Notes under the pieces: generated by a model
What the model saw: the letters and a program-made list of their open reading frames with translations, nothing else
Told to the model about the DNA's origin: nothing
Database searches by the model: none
Translations under genes and position numbers: made by a program
Assembly (NCBI GenBank): GCA_033032865.1
Contig: JAWHQI010000505.1
Location: 925,501 to 989,500 of the forward strand
DNA from: Dactylorhiza incarnata
Lineage: Eukaryota; Streptophyta; Magnoliopsida; Asparagales; Orchidaceae
DNA length: 64,000 nt
Reading direction: 5' to 3'
Part shown: piece after piece, positions 55,149 to 64,000 of the stretch
Position numbering within the stretch: position 1 is the first letter of the stretch
Layout: every line of letters begins with the position of its first letter

Positions 55149-58100
55149 ACTCCCCCCGGCTTAGAAGCATTCATCTCCGAGGAATGGAGACGGTCATACT
55201 CCTGGCGTAGCTCGGGGGCAAGCCTCTCTAGCTCGGCTGGGACGATCCATGTGTCATCAAAGCTGGGGCGGTTCCTCCAGTGAACCAAGTATCGCAAAGT
55301 GCTCAGATCTGTTGCTGTCATGTAGTCATGGGCTAAGATGCCCTCAATGGTCTCCAGGCTCGTAGTCGTCTCTGCAGGTGGTGGCTCACTCTCTACTGAA
55401 CTCACAGGTGGTGCTGCCGGTGGTGCGGTAAGACCTCCAGGGTGCGACATGGTGGGCTGGGACTGGGAAGATAAAGGTGACAACTGGGGAGACGGTGGCT
55501 CAGGTGGTGGCTCAAGTAGTGGCTCAAGTGGTGGCTCCGCGGGAAGGGGCTCGAAGGGGTCCTCATATGCTTGCTCCTCGTAGTATGGAGTCAAGTCTTC
55601 CACATTGAACACTCTGCTGATCCCCATGTGCTTCGGAATATCAATTTCATAAGCATTTGGCCCAATCCTTTGTACCACCGTATAAGGGCCCATCCGCCTG
55701 GCATTTAGTTTCTTTGCGGTTCCCGAAGGGACCCTCTCAGTACGAAGACGAACCAAGACCTGTGCACCAATTTCAAAGTTCCTCTCCCTCCTGTGTGAAT
55801 CCGCATAGGCTTTATAATTATCATTACTTATTGCGATTTTCTTCCGGATGGACTCATGAAGCTCATGCATGTGCTGGATAAAGGACTCGTCCGACTCACT
55901 AGGAAGAGAATCGAGTGGGAGGGGAATCAAGTCGACCGGCTTCCTAGGTTCGTACCCTAATAGGATGTGGAATGGGCTAAGTCCGGTAGTCCTATTCACT
56001 GAACTATTATAAGCGAATTCTGCTAAGGGCAAAACAGAGTCCCAAGTACACACATGCTCACCGACAAGACAACGCAAGAGGGAACCCAAGCTCCTATTGA
56101 CCACTTCGGTCTGCCCATACGTCTGCGGGTGATAGGCGGTGGAGAACTTGAGAGTCGTGCCGGTTTTCATCCATAGTGTCTTCCAGAAATAGCTCATAAA
56201 CCGGACGTCGCGGTCAGACACTATAGAGGAGGTTAATCCGTGGTATCTAAAGACTTCCCTAAAGAATAGGCTGGCTACCAAGGTGGCATCGACTGTCTTG
56301 CGGCAAGGAATGAAGTGGGCCATCTTCGAAAAGCGATCCACGACGACATTTATAGAGTCATGTTTCTTGGGCGTGCGGGGCAGCCCAAGGACAAAGTCCA
56401 TGTTGATATCAACCCATGGTCTGTGGGGAATGGGTAATGGTGAGTACAGACCATTGGGTTGGCGTGAACCCTTCGCCATCTGGCATGTCCCACAATGCCT
56501 CGTCACGCGCGCTACATCCTTCTTCCGCGAGGGCCAATAGAAGCGGTCCTCAACTAAGGTGATAGTCTTATCTCGCCCAAAATGTCCTGCGGCACCACCC
56601 GCGTGCATCTCCCAAATCAGAAAGTCGCGGAGGGAGGTAGATGGGATGCAAAGTCGGGTGCCGAAAAATAAGTAACCCTCAGAAACGGTGAATCCCTCAA
56701 CAATGTCAGGCGGCTCACGAGTGAGGGCCCCATAGATGTCCCTAAAATCGGGACACTCGGCATACTCGACAATGAGGCGCTCAAATCCGGTGACGTGCGT
56801 GCTCATCGTCTGCAAGAGGCTGATCCGACGACTCAGGGAGTCGGCCGGTTTGTTTTCAACACCTGCGCGGTGTTTGATGACGTAGTGATAGCTCTGCAGA
56901 AACTCAACCCACTTAGCGTGCCTGTGGCTAAGTTTCGACTGGGACTCTAAGTAGCGTAAGGCCTGATGGTCAGAATACAACACAAACTCCTTGTGCAGGA
57001 GATAGTGTCGCCAGTAACGTAAAGTCTGGACAATCGCATAAAACTCTCGGTCGTAAGTGGAATACCGCTGGCGGGCCTCGTTCAGTTTTTCGCTGAAATA
57101 CGCAATAGGGTGGCCCTCCTGACTAAGAACTCCGCCAATCCCGAGTCCCGAGGCGTCGCATGCAACCTCGAAGGCTAAACTGAAGTCGGGTAATCTAAGA
57201 ACAGGGGCCGACGCTAGGCGAACTTTGATCTCCTCGAAAGCCTTAGTGGCGGCCTTGGTCCACACAAAATCTCCCTTACGAAGGCAGCTCGTAAAGGGGG
57301 CCATCAACGCACTAAAACCCCGGACAAACCTCCTGTAGAAGGTGGCAAGTCCGTGGAAACTCCTGGCCTCATGAATGGTCGTGGGAATGGGCCAATCACG
57401 GATCGCTCTCACCTTGTCGGGATCCACAGAGATGCCCGACGCCGAAATAATGTAGCCGAGGAAGTGGACCGACTCAGCCAAAAAGTCACATTTCTTCAGA
57501 TTGATGAACAGGTGTTCCCTCCGGAGGATGTCGAACACCAATCGGATATGGTGGAGGTGGTCAGCACGCTCCTGGCTATAGATAAGAATGTCATCGAAAT
57601 ACACAACTAGGAACTTGCCCATGTAGGGCCGCAGGATCTGTGTCATCACCCGCATGAACGTACTGGGGGCGTTCGACAGCCCGAAGGGCATCACCATCCA
57701 CTCAAATAAGCCATCCTTCGTCTTGAAGGCCGTCTTCCATTCATCCCCTTCACGGACTCTAATCTGATGGTACCCGCTCCTAAGGTCAATCTTCGTGAAG
57801 ATATGGGCACCGGCCATGGCGTCAAGTAAGTCATCAAGACGGGGAATCGGGAAACGGTACTTCACTGTAATCTTGTTGATGGCTCTACTGTCTACACACA
57901 TGCGCCAGCTCCCGTCCTTATTTGGGGTAAGGAGGGCAGGAACCGCGCACGGACTCAGACTCTCGCGCACAAAGCCCTTCCTGAGTAAATCGTCTACTTG
58001 CCGCTTCAGCTCGGCATGCTCAGTCGGACTCATTCGATAGTGTGGGAGGTTGGGCAGAGATGCCCCTGGTACAAGGTCGATAACGTGCTGGATATCCCTC

Positions 58101-59890
58101 ATAGGAGGAAGCTCATCCGGAAGCTCCTCGGGCATGACATCTGCAAAGTCTCTCAACAGACGATGTAGGCCTGGGTCAGTAGGAACAACACATCCACCGG
58201 GTGTGTCAGGGGCCAGGGTGGCGGCTACAACGAATACGATCCCAGAGTCCAGGCTCTCTCTCATAAAATCATGCGTCCTCAAAAGGTGGAGGGGTTTGGA
58301 GGACCCAGCACTGACGGGAGCCTCGACCTTTCCCTTGGGTGAATCCTTGGGTTGGGTCGGGGATAATGTGACCTTTCGGCCTCGGTCGTAAAATACGCAT
58401 GTGTTCGATCGCCCAAAGCATGTCACATCTCGGTCGAACAGCCAGGGCCGTCCAAGAAGGACATGAGCCACATCCATCGGGATGACATCGCACCAAACTT
58501 GGTCCTTGAAGGACGCTAAGCGAAGGGGTACGAGGCAACGCTGGGTAACCTGGATGGCAGATTTGTCGACCCAGAGGACACGGTAGGGGTGAGGGTGTGG
58601 CTCAGGGGTGATCCGCATCCGCTCCAGGGCCTTCTTGGCAACGATATTGACGCAGCTCCCCCCATCGATAGCGAGCTTGCAGGGGCCGCCTGCGCTCTGG
58701 AAATATGTGTAAAAGATGGTGGACCGACGCCAGTCATCCTCTGCACGCGGGGTGTGCAGAAGCCGACGTATGACTCCACACTCCAGCGACCTCTCAGCAT
58801 CGCTCTCCCACTCATCATCTACGGTAGCTACTATGTCACCCTCAGTTCCCACTACAGGGTCCACCCCCTCGTCCTCCTCATTCTCAACTAATAAGTTCCG
58901 CATAGGGCACTGTGTCGCATAATGACCTCGTCTAGAACATCTGTAACACTGAGGCCCGCTGGGCTTGGAGGGTCCAATCATGGCAACCTTCCCTTTCACA
59001 TCCTCAGTAGCCTGAGAGTGGGGAGGAGTGGGCCTCCTGAATGTGGGACCGTCAGTCCTCGGAGGCTGCTGGCGGGAGCCAGTGGTCCGAAGGTAGAGTT
59101 CATACTCTAGGGCCAACTCATAAATCTGCTCGACTGTCTCCCGGCGGTGGGGAATCAGTTCCCTCTTAATTTTGGGTCTCAGGCCGTTCCGGAACCTGGA
59201 CGCTGCGGCGCTGCCCTCCTCTCGAAGGTCACTCCGCACCAATAGGTCATCGAATTTGGTCATATATTCGGCTACCGACAACGTGCCCTGTCGTAGCGCA
59301 TAGACCTGATCAAGCAGTCGATCGCGATAAGAATCGGGGAGATATTTCTCCTTCAAACGTCTCTTCATATCTTCCCACCTAATGATGGGTCGATAACCAT
59401 CACGCTCAAGGGCTCGCTCGACACTAGTCCAATAATTCATAGCAGACCCCACTAATTTTATCCGTGCGAGTCTAACCTTACGCTCATCACTCATATCATA
59501 CCAATCAAAGTAATGCTCCATCTCTCGAAGCCAATCACTAAACGCTCCGGGGTCCTGCTGACCATCAAAAGAAGAAACCTCTAAGCGAACTCGGCGAGTG
59601 ATGTCATCGTGGTAACCGTCGTAACGGTCGTGATGGCCTTCATGACCATAATCAGGGGGTCCTGGTTGTCGTCGGGGGTGACGACCAGGATTAGGGTGAT
59701 CCCCTTGACCTTCATAATTGTCTTGACGTACCCGAAGTTCATTAATTTGGGTACCCATTTGGTCGAATCGCTCCAGCATCAAGCGCTGGAGGTCCGCGAG
59801 GGACACCTCCGCGTTGGTGCCATTGGACCGCTCATCGGTAACGTTTGGGTCAGACATATCTCGTCGAAAATGCCTACCACTACGTAACAT
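55052..59890 (-). CDS. Gypsy 2 gag-pol polyprotein, 1,612 codons, uninterrupted
   Basis: I start at the first ATG (59890); the open frame continues upstream only through the primer site. Order (approximate residues): gag core 95-270 (SFDGQQDPGAFSDWLREME), CCHC knuckle 315-330 (CYRCSRRGHYATQC), protease near 408 (AIDGGSCVN), RT 620-790 with [11 protein letters not shown], RNase H 890-1020 (ACDASGLGIGG, NKPADSLSRR), integrase zinc finger 1096-1140 (HFGRDKT, CGTCQMAKG), catalytic core 1160-1270 ([16 protein letters not shown]), GPY motif 1398-1410 (RRMGPYTVVQRIG), Pro-rich linker, chromodomain-like 1515-1560 (RYLVHWRNRP, FDDTW). Oddities: protease D-G-G in place of the usual D-S/T-G; HPQTY where Gypsy 1 has HPQTD; and the stop lies 97 bp inside the 3' LTR. 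Confidence 0.93.
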   Translation of the reverse strand: MLRSGRHFRRDMSDPNVTDERSNGTNAEVSLADLQRLMLERFDQMGTQINELRVRQDNYEGQGDHPNPGRHPRRQPGPPDYGHEGHHDRYDGYHDDITRRVRLEVSSFDGQQDPGAFSDWLREMEHYFDWYDMSDERKVRLARIKLVGSAMNYWTSVERALERDGYRPIIRWEDMKRRLKEKYLPDSYRDRLLDQVYALRQGTLSVAEYMTKFDDLLVRSDLREEGSAAASRFRNGLRPKIKRELIPHRRETVEQIYELALEYELYLRTTGSRQQPPRTDGPTFRRPTPPHSQATEDVKGKVAMIGPSKPSGPQCYRCSRRGHYATQCPMRNLLVENEEDEGVDPVVGTEGDIVATVDDEWESDAERSLECGVIRRLLHTPRAEDDWRRSTIFYTYFQSAGGPCKLAIDGGSCVNIVAKKALERMRITPEPHPHPYRVLWVDKSAIQVTQRCLVPLRLASFKDQVWCDVIPMDVAHVLLGRPWLFDRDVTCFGRSNTCVFYDRGRKVTLSPTQPKDSPKGKVEAPVSAGSSKPLHLLRTHDFMRESLDSGIVFVVAATLAPDTPGGCVVPTDPGLHRLLRDFADVMPEELPDELPPMRDIQHVIDLVPGASLPNLPHYRMSPTEHAELKRQVDDLLRKGFVRESLSPCAVPALLTPNKDGSWRMCVDSRAINKITVKYRFPIPRLDDLLDAMAGAHIFTKIDLRSGYHQIRVREGDEWKTAFKTKDGLFEWMVMPFGLSNAPSTFMRVMTQILRPYMGKFLVVYFDDILIYSQERADHLHHIRLVFDILRREHLFINLKKCDFLAESVHFLGYIISASGISVDPDKVRAIRDWPIPTTIHEARSFHGLATFYRRFVRGFSALMAPFTSCLRKGDFVWTKAATKAFEEIKVRLASAPVLRLPDFSLAFEVACDASGLGIGGVLSQEGHPIAYFSEKLNEARQRYSTYDREFYAIVQTLRYWRHYLLHKEFVLYSDHQALRYLESQSKLSHRHAKWVEFLQSYHYVIKHRAGVENKPADSLSRRISLLQTMSTHVTGFERLIVEYAECPDFRDIYGALTREPPDIVEGFTVSEGYLFFGTRLCIPSTSLRDFLIWEMHAGGAAGHFGRDKTITLVEDRFYWPSRKKDVARVTRHCGTCQMAKGSRQPNGLYSPLPIPHRPWVDINMDFVLGLPRTPKKHDSINVVVDRFSKMAHFIPCRKTVDATLVASLFFREVFRYHGLTSSIVSDRDVRFMSYFWKTLWMKTGTTLKFSTAYHPQTYGQTEVVNRSLGSLLRCLVGEHVCTWDSVLPLAEFAYNSSVNRTTGLSPFHILLGYEPRKPVDLIPLPLDSLPSESDESFIQHMHELHESIRKKIAISNDNYKAYADSHRRERNFEIGAQVLVRLRTERVPSGTAKKLNARRMGPYTVVQRIGPNAYEIDIPKHMGISRVFNVEDLTPYYEEQAYEDPFEPLPAEPPLEPLLEPPPEPPSPQLSPLSSQSQPTMSHPGGLTAPPAAPPVSSVESEPPPAETTTSLETIEGILAHDYMTATDLSTLRYLVHWRNRPSFDDTWIVPAELERLAPELRQEYDRLHSSEMNASKPGGVDGERRTRWPVHVYSRRRRAWFLFLYLESHSG
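55149..55159 (-). other. Gypsy 2 polypurine tract
   Basis: AGCCGGGGGGAGT on the - strand directly before the LTR start TGATGGCG; it lies within the open reading frame (KPGGVDG). Confidence 0.75.
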
Positions 59891-59910
59891 ACGACGCGCA
59901 ACAACCTGAC

Positions 59911-59922
59911 GCTTTGATACCA
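59911..59922 (-). other. Gypsy 2 primer-binding site
   Basis: TGGTATCAAAGC on the - strand, two or three bases after the LTR end. It differs by one base (A for G) from the TGGTATCAGAGC of Gypsy 1. Confidence 0.8.
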
Positions 59923-59925
59923 ATC

Positions 59926-61044
59926 TGACGCAGGGGCAGGCTAGGGTCTATGAAACTAGACTCACGACGGGCGTTCGGGTGACGGGAACTCAACACAGCG
60001 CGAGCCTCACGAGTCCAACAAGTTAAAATGATTTTAAAAGATTTAGATTAAGCCTTTTGCAGGATTCCACAAGAGAGATTAAAAGCAATAAAATTAACAC
60101 ACAGGTGAGGCTCCGAATCGGAGAGTGCAAATATCCAAATGCAAACGAATACGCCCTGCAGGTTAGCACAAACTCAAGCAATCCAAATGATATGAAATGG
60201 TAAGCAAAAGCAAATAGCAACTTAGCAAAATAAACAATGTTCAGATCTGAAATCCAAGTGCGACTTACAACCAAAATGAGGAGCCAATCGGACGGGGGTG
60301 CCAAATACGGAGAGGAATGGACTCGGGTCTTCGGTGGCCAACGGCGGTGGAGTATGGTGGCTGTGCGGAGGGAGGAAGGAGTGGTGGAGGGCTGGACTAG
60401 GGCTGTCGGACTGCAGGAGGGCTGGAAGTAGGGCTAGCGGGGTGGAGGAAGGATTTGGGGTGGCCGACGCGGTGGAGGGGAAGCTGGAGGGTGGTCGATA
60501 GGTTGTGGGGAGGCTGGGGTGGTCGACCGGCTGCTGGGGGGCCGGAGAAGCTCGATGGGGGAGGAAGGAGGGCTGGCGGTGGACGTCGGGATAGAAGGAG
60601 GGGAAAGGGATCGATGTTGGCGAGAAGACAGGCAGGCGGAAATGGCGATGGTGAGGATGGAGGTAGACGGGATCGGCGCTGGTAGGGAGGGAAGATTCAG
60701 GCGTCGCACCTGAAGGTCTTGGCGTCGCACCAAGGAGGACCGGCTGCTAGATTCTCTCACATATTCGGTGCCTCCCCCATCCGTTTGGCTCCAATAAATA
60801 GGAAAAGAAACTAGGGCAACAGGAATCAACGGCCCAGATCGTCCGACCTTCCAGTTGCCCAAAATACCCTAAAACTTGTCCAAATGAAATAAAACAAAAT
60901 ACGAAAAATACTCGCGTCGACCTTCCGGACGCATCCGTGGGCTCGGATCACCCGGAAGGGCTCTCAAGATATAAAAATAGAAATCACGCCCGCCTCCTGC
61001 GGGAATAAACATGCACCAGCCATCGCGTACGTCGCTCGCCATCA
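59926..61044 (-). repeat. Gypsy 2 5' LTR
   Basis: 1,119 bp, same boundaries as the 3' LTR (TGACGCAGGG to CGCCATCA). Confidence 0.92.
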
Positions 61045-61425
61045 ACTGTCTATAAGGGAGACGGTATGGGTTCTTCATTTTTTTTACTTTATAATTGTTT
61101 TAGATTCTCGCACTGAAGTTTCCTCCCTTCTAGAACTTTTCGATGTTTCTTAATTTCAAACTTCCAAGAATCAGAGGACAATTAGATACCGTTTTAGTAG
61201 TTAAAGAATAGTTATTAAGTTTTGCATAAATGACTTGGTAAGTTGGTATGTTGGTTAGCTGCATAATTAGGAAAACAAAAATCATCATTATTTCTCACCA
61301 TGAAACAGCATCTCCCTTGTGTCCTCATTGGTTGAAGAGTTCATGTGTAGTTTCTATCAGTTTTTTGCATTTAACGTTGCCATAGAACTATCCATAAGTA
61401 TTATTATTGTCGAAGAAACGTTCTT
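61045..61425. other. AT-rich flank of Gypsy 2, no gene
   Basis: Nothing recognised. Confidence 0.4.
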
Positions 61426-61917
61426 TCAACAATTTTCAATTCCTTTCCCCTTCTTTTTATTTCTGAAGGAAGAATATCCTTCAGGTAAATCTTGGTTGAG
61501 ATCACTGAACAAGAATTGGAGTTGACTTTCAATTTGAGAATAAATCCCAAATGTGTACTTCATCAGTATTTGTATATCCTCAACATTTGTTCCCAAAGCA
61601 GTGGGTCTGCCAGCAGAACCCCATAGTATATTATTGCATTGATTTTCTACTCTGGTATCTAAAGGTCTAGTTCTTTGTTTATTTGTTTCGGTGACACCAT
61701 CCTTATTTTTGTCATCTCTATCTGCATTACTGACATTTTCTCGTAGGGCATATTTTGGCGTATTCATGGAAGGAGAAGAAAATTGTAGTAGGGATTTCTT
61801 AAACTTGGTGTATTTTTTGAAAGATTGTTTTTCTTTCTCCTCCATCATGCCTTCCATTTGTTTTGTCAGTCTAGTTACTTGTTCTTCTAGATTAGGTGGA
61901 GCATAATTCTTGTCCAT
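61426..61917 (-). CDS. Hypothetical protein, 163 codons, N-terminal coiled coil
   Basis: ATG at 61917, stop at 61426-61428. The N-terminus is charged and helical (LEEQVTRLTKQMEGMMEEKE), suggesting a short coiled coil. The middle is polar and Asn/Lys/Thr-rich, the end basic (SFRNKKKGKG). I recognise no family. Its length is more than chance would give in AT-rich DNA, but it is isolated: no visible promoter, exon partner or repeat copy. It could be an exon of a host gene, a retroelement gag-like frame, or chance. Confidence 0.35.
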   Translation of the reverse strand: MDKNYAPPNLEEQVTRLTKQMEGMMEEKEKQSFKKYTKFKKSLLQFSSPSMNTPKYALRENVSNADRDDKNKDGVTETNKQRTRPLDTRVENQCNNILWGSAGRPTALGTNVEDIQILMKYTFGIYSQIESQLQFLFSDLNQDLPEGYSSFRNKKKGKGIENC

Positions 61918-62463
61918 TTGATTATTTCATTCCTCTTGGGTTCTTTTCTTAGTTTTCTTTGACATTCCATAGTGAATCTTGATATCCTCTTTTTGTTTTA
62001 ACTATATGCCAAAAAATTACTTTTTGTTGGTGATTTTAGATCATTAATACTAGAAGATAGAATAACTCCTACATGTGATGTATTTTAACTATTATGGATA
62101 TAACTTTTAGAGTTAAGACTGAGTGGTTAAAATGCAGAAATGCCTCAATTTTATGCAATAAGTGGTATGAAGAATTTAAAGATTTTATAAAATTGTAATT
62201 ATGTTTATAATGTTATATGAATTTGAGTGTTGAGAAATGAAAATTTCCATTTATAGCTAGTTTGACCATAAACATAAATGAGAAGGTGACCCAAACATAA
62301 GAAGGATACATTAATGAATGAAAATGCACCATTGATGGATAAAATCAATGTTGGAGGAATAGGAAGGAGAGGACATAAGATAACATAGATGGAAATTGTT
62401 CAAACTAATATGTGAAAAAATGAGGTAGCATTTAGCTGGAATTGTTGGACTTTGGACACAAAT
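61918..62463. other. AT-rich sequence, no gene
   Basis: Nothing recognised. Confidence 0.4.
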
Positions 62464-62557
62464 GGTTCATAAAGCCGCTACAAATAGTTTGGTGTAAGGC
62501 TAATGCTGATGGTTCATAATGCCGCTACAAATAGTTGGATGGAAGGCTAATGCCGAT
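62464..62557. repeat. 47-bp tandem duplication
   Basis: GGTTCATAAAGCCGCTACAA... (62464-62510) and GGTTCATAATGCCGCTACAA... (62511-62557), with five or six mismatches, followed by a partial third unit (ATCATAATGCC). Confidence 0.9.
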
Positions 62558-64000
62558 GATCATAATGCCTTATCAGCTAAGTTTTTTTTTTACTTTATTT
62601 AAAAATTTGTTCCTAAGGTAGCAGGTGAATTGACAATTCCTTTTACATGGAAATACTATTAGCAGATTCATTTACAAATTGATGTATAATTTATAAATGC
62701 TCATTATTCAAATCTCACGCTATGGATCTTAAGTGAGCGTGGCAAAGTAGGTATGTATTACTTATGTAAATTCTATCTTTATGAGCTATTAAGCGCCCCA
62801 CTTTCAATACTGATGTTGTGGGATTTGTATTTTGTTCATCCTAAAAAAATTGTTCAAATCTACCTAACTATATCCAACTCCATCTCGGGCATACATGAGT
62901 CTTATTTTCTCTTATAGATTAGCAAAGTGCTCGATTGATTTCTGGAAACTGGAAAACATGTTTTGAAACCACTATGTTTGTTAAATACAATGTTTAGCTG
63001 TATATACTTTGAAGTTAACATCGAGTTCAAACTCCACCAAAACTCAAAACATGTCCTCAACATGACAGTTTCATTCACACGAAAAAAGTGAATTTATTAA
63101 CGTTTTCTAAAATATGTTTTCTATCAGACTCACAAAAGAAACCATTTGACAATCGCATTCCATTTCTCCGCTCGATTTTTGTTTGTGTTACATGATATTT
63201 GTTAGAAAATTATGTGGGACTACATTTCATGATTTGTTACCATATAGCGAGTAGCTGTCTTTTCGAGACATTTTGATTGACTGTGACATAAAACATGGTT
63301 AAATTTTTTCAACTTGTCTCTTAGATTTCATCAGAGTTACTGATTATGATTTATGGTTGTTTTCTTTTACTGTTAATTTATTTAGTTTGACAGGTACTAC
63401 TGATCAAATGAAGCGTGGAGGGTCAGGGTAGAATTTCCTGATGCTTTGCTTACAAAATCTCCATCTATTGGGTTTGTTACCATGATTCACACCTCTCAAA
63501 TGTGTAGATGAAACGCAGGTTATTTATTTTATTTTTCTTGGAGATTCAAATGTTGTGGAACGGCTTTGAGTTATTCTCGATGACCTGCTCATCCCAGTTC
63601 AGGTTTGCGCTCCAGACTTCTGCCTGATTGCTCTAGATATTTTATAGTAGTTAGCTTAATAAACTAACTGTGATTGCTCATTTCATATCTTTTGAAAGTT
63701 TTTGAACTATACATTTTCTTTTCCTTTTATGAATAAATACTTGAGAAAGAACAAAGAACTCAAATTTCACAGAATCACACAACACAAAAATACATGATTC
63801 ACCTAAATTTAAAGCCACACCACCAAAGACGGCAAAATGCTATGCATGAAGAATAGAGCGGCATAAAAAGCAAAAGAATGTTGCTGTATTTTTAATGCGC
63901 TTTACCCTGTTAACTAATATTATCGTCTATATACGTTCACAGTTATATTCATTTTAAGTTCATGGCCATGAAAACCACAAATTTACTCTTATTAGCATAG
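62558..64000. other. AT-rich sequence with one possible small 3' exon
   Basis: A polypyrimidine tract with TTTGACAG acceptor near 63393 precedes a short frame reading GTTDQMKRGGSG and a stop (to about 63431). This could be the last exon of a + strand gene, but no matching upstream exon was found. The rest is featureless. Confidence 0.25.

Larger units (their letters stand above)
54030..61044 (-). mobile_element. Gypsy (chromovirus-type) LTR retrotransposon 2, full-length with open gag-pol
   Basis: On the - strand: 5' LTR 61044-59926, primer-binding site 59922-59911, gag-pol 59890-55052, polypurine tract 55159-55149, 3' LTR 55148-54030. At the usual plant LTR rate of about 1.3e-8 per site per year, 1.5% divergence corresponds to roughly half a million years; this is a rough figure from an eye count. 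The 5-bp flanks (CCGAG left, ACTGT right) do not match, so a simple target duplication is absent. It is related to Gypsy 1 along the whole polyprotein. Confidence 0.93.

Overview
The window is nuclear DNA of a flowering plant. The evidence is: spliced genes with GT-AG introns, a DYW-class pentatricopeptide (PPR) editing factor (a family of land plants), an SR45a/Tra2-like splicing-factor gene, Copia and chromovirus-type Gypsy LTR retrotransposons primed by initiator-Met tRNA, an Au-type SINE, and Mutator-like elements carrying FAR1-type transposase and Ulp1-type protease genes. I cannot place the species more closely. Only two ordinary host genes are recognisable; most of the rest is transposable-element DNA, much of it nested.

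Layout. (1) 1-30,270, + strand: one SR45a-like gene. Six coding exons (654-676, 748-828, 967-1078, 23664-23813, 24415-24478, 30101-30270) join in one open frame of 199 codons plus stop. Intron 3 (22.6 kb) holds a SINE fragment, an LTR-like repeat, a decayed Copia element, retroelement fragments, an 8.7-kb Gypsy element on the - strand (itself interrupted by an hAT-like element that contains a SINE), and a smaller two-LTR element. Intron 5 (5.6 kb) holds a Copia relic split by a solo LTR, and an AT-rich tandem duplication. (2) 32,086-36,381: a complete Mutator-like element (MULE 1) with long terminal inverted repeats and a perfect 9-bp target duplication, carrying a DUF1985-like/Ulp1 protease gene. 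(3) 36,529-37,267: a small GC-rich element with terminal inverted repeats. (4) About 37,330-48,100: a related but larger element (MULE 2) with a FAR1-like transposase pseudogene on + and an Ulp1 gene on -, convergent. The transposase is split by a recent LTR retrotransposon without pol (39,710-44,026). (5) 48,593-50,891: an intact DYW-type PPR gene. (6) 51.7-54.0 kb: an LTR-like repeat and a solo LTR with TTTAT target duplication. (7) 54,030-61,044: a young Gypsy element with one uninterrupted gag-pol frame of 1,612 codons on the - strand and two 1,119-bp LTRs. (8) 61,045-64,000: mostly unassigned, with one 163-codon hypothetical frame.

How the parts relate. Counting LTR mismatches by eye, the LTR element inside the MULE 2 transposase is youngest (about 1%), the intact Gypsy next (about 1.5%), and the Gypsy in the splicing-factor intron older (about 3%). 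The two MULEs share a gene family and dense arrays of one short motif, ACTGTAA. The two Gypsy elements belong to one family: their gag-pol frames both run through the polypurine tract into the 3' LTR and keep the same short C-terminal motif. All coordinates and motif readings come from reading the sequence; no database search was possible.
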